Part shown: positions 7,183-14,218 of the stretch, one piece after another | Layout: every line of letters begins with the position of its first letter | How positions within the stretch are numbered: the stretch's first letter is position 1 | NCBI GenBank assembly: GCA_045114775.1 | Contig: JBGULC010000034.1 | Span: 1 to 64,000, forward strand | DNA from: UBA3792 sp045114775 | GTDB lineage: Bacteria > Bacillota > Clostridia > Christensenellales > CAG-138 | Length of the DNA: 64,000 nt | Reading direction: 5' to 3' | The notes under the pieces: model-generated | Databases searched by the model: none | What the model was told of the DNA's origin: nothing | The model's input: only the letters and a program-made list of their open reading frames with translations | Made by a program: the position numbers and the translations under genes

Positions 7183-8358
7183 TCAGAACACAAGGCTGTC
7201 TACGCGCGGCAGAAGCTCACAGAGCCGCGCCTGATAGCACGCGATCTCCCGTCTGCCCTCCTCGGTGTCGTATCCGTTTCTGCGGATGCGGCGGCGCAGA
7301 AGCCGCATATAGCCCATGACCATCGCCTTTTCCTCGACGGCGCGCACGGTCTGTTCGTCGGTCGTGCCGAGATACAGCTCGAGCGATTTTCTCCAGAACC
7401 GGACCGAGGTCTCCCGATCAATGCCGAGGAAACGCTTCACTGCCTCATGGTCCGGATCGGAAAAGCCGCAGTAGGCGTTGTACATGGACGCGAGCTCGAA
7501 CACGGGATGCCCGTGGCTCAGGGTGTCCATGTCGAGGATCAGATTCTCGTCGCCCTGCCTCGTTATGTTCTTGAGATGGAAATCGCCGTGAAGCATGTGC
7601 ATGTCCTCCGGCACGGCCTTGATCAGCCGGTACAGCTTTTGAAACAGCTCGACCGGCAGGTGACCCTTGAGGTCGTCCGCCCAGCGGATCGCGACCTCGC
7701 GCATCGACGGCATGGAATCCGGCTTGACTTCGGTCCCGTGGATGATCCGCAAAAGCTCGATGCTCATTTCGGCGACCTTTTCCAAAGGAAACTCCCCGCG
7801 GATCAAAAGCTTCGCGAAGTTCGTTGCGTTCAGAAGTTCGAACATGGACCCGTAACCGCCGCCCTTGATGCGGACGACCATATAAGGGATCGCCGTCGGC
7901 ACGCCGAGGACGAACGCCGTGCGCGCAAGCTCGCGCTCGCGCCGGATCTCCGGCAGCGCGTCCGGATTCCGATATACCTTGACGACCGTGTCCTGCGAGA
8001 TTCGGTAGACCTTGCCGTTCGCGCCCTGTCCGATGACCTCGCACCCCTCGACCGAGATCTCGCGGTACGCGCGCTCGATCTTCATCATTTCGGTGAAGCC
8101 GGTGATCTCCAGGATATCGTAGACCGCGTCGCTGACGTTCACAAGCCTCGTGTCCGGGACGGCTTTCTTGGTCCGCAGGATCACGCGAAGTCCCGCGCTG
8201 GACACGTACTCCAGCTTTTCGCAGTCGAGGATCAGGGTCTCCGCCGGGTTTGCCGCACGGACGTCTCCCAGCTTCTTTTCGATCGCAGCGGCGTTCTCGG
8301 AGTCGATCCGGCCGCTGAGCCTGACGGTCAGTATGCCGTTTTTCAACGAATGATCCAT
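7183..8358 (-). CDS. STAS domain fused to an APH-like small-molecule/protein kinase
   Basis: 391 residues. Residues 1-98 are a STAS domain with the phospho-acceptor motif YVSSAGLRV (Ser53/54). Residues about 100-391 are an aminoglycoside-phosphotransferase-type kinase: glycine loop GQGANGKVY (110-118), Lys127 in VVKVY, Brenner motif LHGDFHLKN with catalytic Asp259, and the metal-binding segment LDMDTL (276 onward) in place of DFD. The kinase family contains choline, homoserine and antibiotic kinases; the STAS fusion points to signalling rather than resistance. The substrate is unknown. It follows the HD gene after four bases, with ribosome site GGAGTGTAACGGT. Confidence 0.85.
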   Translation of the reverse strand: MDHSLKNGILTVRLSGRIDSENAAAIEKKLGDVRAANPAETLILDCEKLEYVSSAGLRVILRTKKAVPDTRLVNVSDAVYDILEITGFTEMMKIERAYREISVEGCEVIGQGANGKVYRISQDTVVKVYRNPDALPEIRRERELARTAFVLGVPTAIPYMVVRIKGGGYGSMFELLNATNFAKLLIRGEFPLEKVAEMSIELLRIIHGTEVKPDSMPSMREVAIRWADDLKGHLPVELFQKLYRLIKAVPEDMHMLHGDFHLKNITRQGDENLILDMDTLSHGHPVFELASMYNAYCGFSDPDHEAVKRFLGIDRETSVRFWRKSLELYLGTTDEQTVRAVEEKAMVMGYMRLLRRRIRRNGYDTEEGRREIACYQARLCELLPRVDSLVF

Positions 8359-8362
8359 ACCG

Positions 8363-8935
8363 TTACACTCCTTTGAAAAGATTTTCGACGCCGTCGTTCA
8401 GCTCCCGCCATGCGTCGGTATTATTAAGCTCGCGCAGCAGCCCGACGATGCTGCGGTAATACCATGCCTGCTGTCTCGGATTCTTCTGATTGAAGATCTT
8501 CCACAGCTCGTCCCCGCAGCGCGTCTGTCTGCGGCAAAAGGAGCGAATGTTGGCCAGCTTGTCGCCGAGCCACAGGATCTTCACGCCCGGATCGGCCGCG
8601 TTTTTCAGGTCCTCCAGCGATTCCTCCTTGCGGATGCGCCACGTTTCGTCCGGCGGAAGATCGACTCGCTTGTCCTCGGTCTCGGACGCGACCAGCGCTG
8701 CGACGCGCTTGCCGAAGCGCCGCTCGATCTCTTCCGGCGTCGTGTCCGTGTCCTCCACGGTGTCGTGCAGCACGGCTGCCGCCAGCACCTCGGGATCCGA
8801 GGTGATCGTCGCGCAGATCGCGGCGACCTCCATGGGATGGACGATATAGGGGACCGTCTCCCCCTTGCGGACCTGCCCGCAATGCGCTTCGACCGCAAAG
8901 CAGATCGCTTTTTCGAACATTGAAAGCTCCTTCAT
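8363..8935 (-). CDS. HD-domain (RelA/SpoT-type) alarmone hydrolase-like protein
   Basis: 190 residues. The HD phosphohydrolase signatures of the Rel/SpoT/MESH1 group are present: VPYIVHPMEVA, the HDTVEDT metal site and LWLGDKLANIRS. There is no synthetase, TGS or ACT domain, so this would be a stand-alone small alarmone hydrolase that removes pyrophosphate from (p)ppGpp. The start ATG overlaps the upstream stop as ATGA (8932-8935) and is preceded by CAGGAGGACGC, so translation is coupled to the phosphatase-like gene. Placement inside a partner-switching operon suggests a link between stringent-response nucleotides and sigma control; that link is inferred. Confidence 0.8.
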   Translation of the reverse strand: MKELSMFEKAICFAVEAHCGQVRKGETVPYIVHPMEVAAICATITSDPEVLAAAVLHDTVEDTDTTPEEIERRFGKRVAALVASETEDKRVDLPPDETWRIRKEESLEDLKNAADPGVKILWLGDKLANIRSFCRRQTRCGDELWKIFNQKNPRQQAWYYRSIVGLLRELNNTDAWRELNDGVENLFKGV

Positions 8936-9732
8936 GCGTCCTCCTGTTGCTTCATCCGAATGCTTTTCCGGATCCGGAGCACGTTCTGCCCGTCCCGGTA
9001 TTCGTAATGCACCTCGTCCATGGTCTTTCTGACCAGAAAAATGCCGAGTCCGCCGATCCTGCGGTCCTGCGCGGAGGCGGTCACGTCCGGCTCCTTCGCC
9101 TTCAGTGGATCGAAGGGGATCCCCCGATCCGCAAACGTCACGGTCAGAACGTCGTCGTTCCGCTCCGTCTGCACGGTTGCCGTGCCGGCGCCGTCGGGAT
9201 ATGCATAATCCGAAATGTTCGTGAAGATCTCGTCGACCGCAACGTCGAGCTGCATCCTCGTCTTCACCGAACACTCCGTTCCTTCGAGCGCCTCCTCGAC
9301 GAACGCCGTGACGGCGGGCAGGTTCTCCCGCTTTGCCTTTAGGGTCAGCGTTCTTGTTCCGCCGGGACGTTCCGGCCCGTTGTACTGTACGCACAGCATG
9401 GTCACGTCGTCAAACTGCGGCGCATCGTCTGTAAATGCGTTCACGTTCTCACGCACCCCCTTTATGATCTCTTCCGGTGATTTGTCCCGGTTTGCGTTCA
9501 GCGCGGCAAGGGTCCGTTTCATGCCGAACATTCCGTTCTGCGCGTCGGTTGCCTCGGGTATGCCGTCCGTATAGAGGAACAGCTCGTCGCCCGGTTCGAG
9601 CCGAAGCGTAAAGTCCCGATAACGGATATTCGGCATTCCCGCCGCGACAAGGCCGTGCTTCGTTTTGAACAGCTCGAACGCGCCGATGATGGCAAGCGCG
9701 ATGCCGGTACGCCGTTTTCCGTCCTTCTTCAT
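8932..9732 (-). CDS. SpoIIE/RsbU-like phosphatase lacking its N-terminal half, fused to a GHKL ATPase
   Basis: 266 residues. Residues about 20-120 match only the C-terminal part of a PP2C/SpoIIE phosphatase (LEPGDELFLYTDGIPEA, then QFDDVTMLCVQY). The first half with the metal motifs (GGDFYD and DVSGKG in the intact paralog at 62438-64000) is absent, and it is not encoded just upstream either. Residues about 135-255 are an apparently complete GHKL domain with N-box LDVAVDEIFTNI and glycine box GGLGIFLVRK. The gene has its own strong promoter (9786-9814), so it looks expressed rather than decayed. It may act as a kinase or as a binding module without phosphatase activity. First gene of the run that reaches 6208 or 4342. 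Confidence 0.75.
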   Translation of the reverse strand: MKKDGKRRTGIALAIIGAFELFKTKHGLVAAGMPNIRYRDFTLRLEPGDELFLYTDGIPEATDAQNGMFGMKRTLAALNANRDKSPEEIIKGVRENVNAFTDDAPQFDDVTMLCVQYNGPERPGGTRTLTLKAKRENLPAVTAFVEEALEGTECSVKTRMQLDVAVDEIFTNISDYAYPDGAGTATVQTERNDDVLTVTFADRGIPFDPLKAKEPDVTASAQDRRIGGLGIFLVRKTMDEVHYEYRDGQNVLRIRKSIRMKQQEDA

Positions 9733-9740
9733 GGTTCGCT

Positions 9741-9755
9741 TCTCCCGTCGGGAGA
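9741..9755 (-). promoter_or_regulatory. Hairpin that hides the ribosome site of the 8932-9732 gene
   Basis: TCTCCC/GGGAGA stem with a three-base loop in the leader, nine bases before the ATG. The downstream arm is the GGGAGA Shine-Dalgarno sequence itself, so folding would block initiation. Seen in sequence; effect is inferred. Confidence 0.45.
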
Positions 9756-9785
9756 CGTTTCCCCGCTTTGCATTCCTAATAAATA

Positions 9786-9814
9786 ATTATATCATATCCG
9801 ATCTGCCGAGGCAA
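9786..9814 (-). promoter_or_regulatory. Promoter of the partner-switching operon
   Basis: TTGCCT (-35, 9809-9814), 17 bases, TATAAT (-10, 9786-9791). It fits a housekeeping-type promoter and lies about 54 bases before the first gene. Confidence 0.8.
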
Positions 9815-9851
9815 GAAATTCCGAAGGAAACAAGCCTCCGTTTTGCAGACG

Positions 9852-9887
9852 AATAAAGAAGATCCCGGACGAAAACCGACCGGGATC
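9852..9887 (-). terminator. Rho-independent terminator of the Na/Pi cotransporter gene
   Basis: GATCCCGG/CCGGGATC, an 8-bp stem with an 11-base loop, followed on the minus strand by TTCTTTATT. It lies between the cotransporter stop (9935) and the promoter at 9786-9814. Confidence 0.8.
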
Positions 9888-9934
9888 GAAAAGAACGCGA
9901 TATCATACGTCGAAGACGCCGCAGCATGCGTCCG

Positions 9935-11911
9935 TCAGGACGTCTTTTCCGGCGCTGCAGGCTCCTCCGCTTTCTCCGCAGGCTCCGTTTTCTCCGCGGC
10001 ATCCGGATTCTCCTGCGCGGGGATCACGCCCGCTGCTTTCTCCGCGGGATCCGCCTCCCCGGCAGGCTGCGGGACCGTTTCCTCCGCCGTCTGCATCTCG
10101 GCCTTCGGCTGACGCAGCAGTGAGAAATACTGCCGGTACGCGCGCTTGTACGCTTCGTCGAACGTCTCGTCTCCGCCGGCGTGCAGCCGTTCGAAATAGA
10201 GATGCTCATGGTCGGCAAGCTCCGGCTTCACACGCACCAGCGTTGCGACGCCGACATTGGAGCACACATCGCCGATCCGGTGGAATTCCACCATCAGATC
10301 CGAGAAGGTCGTATCGGCGTACGCATTGCATTCGCCCGTGCTCATGCGGCGAAGGTGATTGCCGCGCAGCGTTGTGATGAGCTCGCCGGAGACCTGCACC
10401 AGCGGCTCGATCCGCACCGCCGCGTCCACGTCGCGCTTTGCAAACGTCTGTTCCGTTTCGTCCAGAATTCGACCGAGTACGCTTTCAAGTACATTGATCT
10501 CCGAAACGGCGGCGTCGGAGAAGCGCGTGCCGTTCTTATCCAGGGTCTCCGCAAGCTTTGCAATGTTCACCGCGTGATCGCCGAGACGCTCGAATTCCGA
10601 AGCGACCTTATAATACTGGTTCAGGATAGCGACGTGATTGTCGATCTGCAGATGTCCGAGAAAGCTTACCATGTACTTGCTCAGAACGTCCGTCATGCGG
10701 TCGATCTCATCCTCCTCCTTCAGGATCTCCTTATGGACGGCGGGATCGTACGCGTTCAGCAGCCCGAAGGACTTTTCGATGTTGCTCCGCGCGGCGGCAA
10801 AGCAGGCGAGCAGCGTCTTATAGCAGCTCTGCAGCGCGAGCGCCGGGGTGTTGAAAAAGACCGGGTTCAATCCGTCCGTGACCGCCTTGTACTTGCTGTC
10901 CTTGCCTTTTTTATCCTTCGGCTTTCTTTCGCGGACGATCTTCAGGCTCGCCTTTTCATAAAGGCCCAGCATCGGCAGCAGCGCAAACGCGCAGGCAAGG
11001 TTGAACACGGTATTGGTATTGGCGATGACGCCGGAGTTGACGGTTGTATCCCACAGCTTGTCCAAAAGCCCGACCTTATGCGCGATCGTCACGCCGATCA
11101 GGACCAGTGCGGACTTGCAGAGATTGAACAGAATGTTGATAAAGCCGACGCGGCGCGCCTCGGCTTTGGATCCGATGGAGATAACGATGGCGGTGGTCAC
11201 GCAGTCACCGAGATAGACGCCGACGATAACCGAATAGATCGACTTGAACGTCAGCGCACCGGTCTGGGAAAACGCCTGTAAAATACCGATGGTCGCCGAA
11301 GAGCTTTGCAGCGTGAACGCAACGCCCGCGCCGGTGGCGTAACCCAAAAACGGATTGTCGCCGAGCCGCGCGAAGAGCTTGTCGAACACGCCGGTCTCCG
11401 AAAGTGAATTGACTGCGCCGGTCATGTTGAGAAGACCTGAGAACAGGATGCCGAAACCGATCGCGATGTTGCCGATCGAACGGGAATTCCGGAACAGGTT
11501 GGTCATGATCAGCAGGATCCCGATGATCAGCGCGATCGGCGCGAGCGTGGAGGGCTGGAAAAAGCGCAGAACGGGCGAGCCCGATGCGTTGACGTCCAGA
11601 AGACGAATGATCTGACCGGTGACCGTGGTGCCGACGTTCGCGCCGACGATGATGCCGAGCGACTGGTGAAGCGTCAGGATCCCGGCGGCGACCAGACCCG
11701 CCGTGATCACGATGGTCGCGGTCGACGACTGAATGAGCGCGGTGATCAGCACGCCGAGCACGAATGCCGTCAGCGGGTTGTTCGTCACCTTGCCCATCGC
11801 TTTTTTCAGCGTTCCGGACGAGTTTTCCTTCAGGGAATCCCCCATCAGCCGCATGCCGTACAGGAACATGGCCAGCCCGCCCAGAAGCGATATCACATTA
11901 AATACGTCCAT
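9935..11911 (-). CDS. Na+/phosphate cotransporter (NptA/PNaS family) with PhoU-like domain
   Basis: 658 residues. The first ~310 residues are a polytopic membrane domain with the two inverted QSS repeats typical of type II Na/Pi cotransporters (ALIQSSTATIV and TLQSSSATIGIL). Residues about 350-550 form a PhoU-like helical domain. The last ~60 residues are a low-complexity Ala/Glu/Pro tail. It should import phosphate or a related anion with sodium. The leader has AGAAGAGGTTTGT before the ATG. It lies 76 bases downstream of the aldehyde dehydrogenase gene but ends in its own terminator at 9852-9887. Confidence 0.92.
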   Translation of the reverse strand: MDVFNVISLLGGLAMFLYGMRLMGDSLKENSSGTLKKAMGKVTNNPLTAFVLGVLITALIQSSTATIVITAGLVAAGILTLHQSLGIIVGANVGTTVTGQIIRLLDVNASGSPVLRFFQPSTLAPIALIIGILLIMTNLFRNSRSIGNIAIGFGILFSGLLNMTGAVNSLSETGVFDKLFARLGDNPFLGYATGAGVAFTLQSSSATIGILQAFSQTGALTFKSIYSVIVGVYLGDCVTTAIVISIGSKAEARRVGFINILFNLCKSALVLIGVTIAHKVGLLDKLWDTTVNSGVIANTNTVFNLACAFALLPMLGLYEKASLKIVRERKPKDKKGKDSKYKAVTDGLNPVFFNTPALALQSCYKTLLACFAAARSNIEKSFGLLNAYDPAVHKEILKEEDEIDRMTDVLSKYMVSFLGHLQIDNHVAILNQYYKVASEFERLGDHAVNIAKLAETLDKNGTRFSDAAVSEINVLESVLGRILDETEQTFAKRDVDAAVRIEPLVQVSGELITTLRGNHLRRMSTGECNAYADTTFSDLMVEFHRIGDVCSNVGVATLVRVKPELADHEHLYFERLHAGGDETFDEAYKRAYRQYFSLLRQPKAEMQTAEETVPQPAGEADPAEKAAGVIPAQENPDAAEKTEPAEKAEEPAAPEKTS

Positions 11912-11987
11912 ACAAACCTCTTCTGATCCGAAGATCCTTTCTCTGAAAGCAATACCTTGCGGCGCTCCCGTTCGTCAAGCGTTCCTT

Positions 11988-13406
11988 TTACCGCTCGAAC
12001 CATCGGAGCAGCTTCATCTTCTTTTTCCCGGCTTCGCCGGAGTAGGGATGTTCGCGGAGCGGCAGGTTCATGTGCGTTTTGCCGACGAGGACCGTCTGCG
12101 GATGGGTAAATTCGCGGAAGCCCCACTCGCCGTGGTAAGCGCCCATGCCGGAGTGTCCCGTGCCGTTGAACGGTACGCCCTTGACCATCATGTGGATGCA
12201 GACCTCGTTGATGCAGCCGCCGCCGAACTGCTGCGTGCGCATGACGCGCTTTGCCCACTTTTTGTCCTTCGTGAACACATACATCGAAAGCGGATGTTCG
12301 CGCTCCGCAATGACGGACAGGATCCGTTCGATCTCCGCGTCCTTATACGGCACGACCGGCAGCATCGGACAGAACAGCTCGTGACGCACGATCTCCTCGT
12401 CGACGCCGACCGGATACACGATCGTCGGCGAAAACTTGACCGCTTCGCGATTGCCCGTGCCGCCGAAGATCACACGGTCGCGGTACTGCGCGGTCAGCCG
12501 TTCGCATTTTTCGTAGACCTTCTCCGTGATCAGCTTCGGATATTCCGGGTTCTCCTCCGGCTTTTCGCCGATCTGCCGGACGAATTCCTTTTTAAGCTCC
12601 GTAAGGAACGCGTCCGCGACCTCTTCCGCGACGGCGATCTGATTGATGTTGATGCAGATCTGTCCCGCGTTGCAGAGCTTGAAAAACGCGATCTTGCGCG
12701 CGGCGTCCCTGAGGTCCGCGTCCTTTCGGACGATGCACCAGTTGCCGGTCTCGCCGCCGAGCTCCAGCGCGACGGAGGTCAGATTCTTTGCCGCCATTTC
12801 GAGGACATGCTTTCCCACCGCGGGCGAGCCGGTATAGAAGATCTTGTCGAAGCGCTCAGTGAGGCACATATCCGCGACGTCGTGCCCGCCGTCCACGACC
12901 GCCACGTATTCCTCCGGGAACGTGTCGGCGATCATTTTTTGCAGCGCCTTCGTGCTTGCCGCGGACTTCGAGCTCGTCTTGAGCACCGCGGTGTTGCCGC
13001 CCGAAATGCTCGCCGCAAGCACGCCGAGCGTCAGAAGGATCGGAAAATTGAACGGCGAGATGATGAGCGACACGCCGTACGGCATCTTATAGACGGTCGT
13101 GCCCATGCTCGGAAAGCACATCAGCCCCGAAAAATGCCGTTCGGGACGCGCCCATCTCCGTAAGCCCTTCAGAATCTCGTCAACTTCGACGATCACCGGT
13201 CCGAGATCGCACAGATACGCTTCGGTCCGGCTCTTGTTGAGATCCTCATACAGCGCGTTTTCCAGCAGTTCCCGATGATCGCGCACCGCCTCTTTGAGCT
13301 TTTTCAGCTGTTCGATGCGAAAGCCGACGTCCAGCGTCGCGCCGGTTCGGAAAAACGCCCGCTGTTTTTCGACGAGCGCGTGGACCGTTTCCTGTGTGTA
13401 CGCCAT
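11988..13406 (-). CDS. Aldehyde dehydrogenase (class 3 type)
   Basis: 472 residues from ATG 13406; a GTG two codons upstream (13412) is possible but sits almost on the AAGGGGG ribosome site, so the ATG is preferred. NAD(P)-dependent oxidation of an aldehyde to an acid. Conserved parts: ISPFNFP near 117-124, FYTGSPAVG, the general-base motif ALELGGETG (Glu near 215) and NAGQIC with catalytic Cys near 251. The short length without a long N-terminus fits the ALDH3 group that acts on fatty or aromatic aldehydes. It overlaps or abuts the SDR stop codon, so the two are translationally coupled. Substrate unknown. Confidence 0.9.
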   Translation of the reverse strand: MAYTQETVHALVEKQRAFFRTGATLDVGFRIEQLKKLKEAVRDHRELLENALYEDLNKSRTEAYLCDLGPVIVEVDEILKGLRRWARPERHFSGLMCFPSMGTTVYKMPYGVSLIISPFNFPILLTLGVLAASISGGNTAVLKTSSKSAASTKALQKMIADTFPEEYVAVVDGGHDVADMCLTERFDKIFYTGSPAVGKHVLEMAAKNLTSVALELGGETGNWCIVRKDADLRDAARKIAFFKLCNAGQICININQIAVAEEVADAFLTELKKEFVRQIGEKPEENPEYPKLITEKVYEKCERLTAQYRDRVIFGGTGNREAVKFSPTIVYPVGVDEEIVRHELFCPMLPVVPYKDAEIERILSVIAEREHPLSMYVFTKDKKWAKRVMRTQQFGGGCINEVCIHMMVKGVPFNGTGHSGMGAYHGEWGFREFTHPQTVLVGKTHMNLPLREHPYSGEAGKKKMKLLRWFER

Positions 13407-13408
13407 GT

Positions 13409-14206
13409 TCACGCCCCCTTTTCTTCGTTCTGCTTGCGTTCGAGGAAGCGCAGCAGCATCTTATACTGACTCTTAAGGTAGAGGTTTCTCACCGGCGGCA
13501 GCACGTTCATCAAGAACCGGCTCGGCAGATACACCGGGCACGGATAGACCTGCCTGCGCCCGCGCTCGACGCCTTTGATCGTCGCCTTCGCCACCGCCTC
13601 CGCGGTCTGCACCGGGAACGGCTGCTCCACCTTGTGCCCCGCGCCGCCGACCTTGAAGAAGTTCGTTTTGGTCGATACCGGATACACGCAGGTGATCTTC
13701 ATGTTTTTCGGCGTCTCGAGGCGGATCGCCTGCTGGAAGCCCTTCATCGCAAACTTCGTGGCGGCGTACAGCGCATACCCCGGCAGCGCCATCTCGCCCA
13801 TCGCGGAGATCGTAAAGACGAGCTTTCCCTCCCGCCCGTTCAGGTGGTTCAGATACTTCGAGTAGCTGTACATGTATGAAAAAGTGTTGAGCGAAAAGAT
13901 CCGTTCGATTCGCCCCCAGTCCTCATAATCGTAGCGTTCATAGTACGGCGCGCCCGCGTTGCAGATGAAGACGTCGATCTTCGGAAACAGCGCAGCCGCT
14001 TTTTCAAACAGCGCGTCCACGCCCTCCTGTGTGCTGAGATCGCACGGAAAAAGGGTCACGTTGTCGGAAAAGCCCGTGAGCTTTCCGATGCTGCGGCTTG
14101 CCGCGACGATGCGGTTTCCGTTCTCCTTCGCCGCGAGCATTTCCAGGATGGACTTGCCGATGCCGCTCGAAGCGCCTGTGATCACGATATTCTGATTTTG
14201 GATCAT
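13409..14206 (-). CDS. Short-chain dehydrogenase/reductase
   Basis: 265 residues, classical SDR. NAD(P) motif TGASSGIG (10-17), CNAGAP (82-87), catalytic Ser134 region and Tyr147-x3-Lys151 (YAATK). The C-terminal part carries a hydrophobic/basic segment (SRFLMNVLPPVRNLYLKSQYK) like the membrane-associated SDRs that act on lipids or steroids. It sits between the flavin reductase (12 bases upstream) and the aldehyde dehydrogenase, so a stepwise carbonyl/alkene reduction and oxidation pathway is likely. Substrate not determined. Confidence 0.9.
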   Translation of the reverse strand: MIQNQNIVITGASSGIGKSILEMLAAKENGNRIVAASRSIGKLTGFSDNVTLFPCDLSTQEGVDALFEKAAALFPKIDVFICNAGAPYYERYDYEDWGRIERIFSLNTFSYMYSYSKYLNHLNGREGKLVFTISAMGEMALPGYALYAATKFAMKGFQQAIRLETPKNMKITCVYPVSTKTNFFKVGGAGHKVEQPFPVQTAEAVAKATIKGVERGRRQVYPCPVYLPSRFLMNVLPPVRNLYLKSQYKMLLRFLERKQNEEKGA

Positions 14207-14218
14207 GCCGTTTTCTCC

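Noticed and set aside
8363..9394. Longer 343-codon version of the HD protein
   Set aside because: The extra N-terminal part is an out-of-frame reading of the upstream phosphatase-like gene; the ATGA overlap start at 8935 with AGGAGG is far better.
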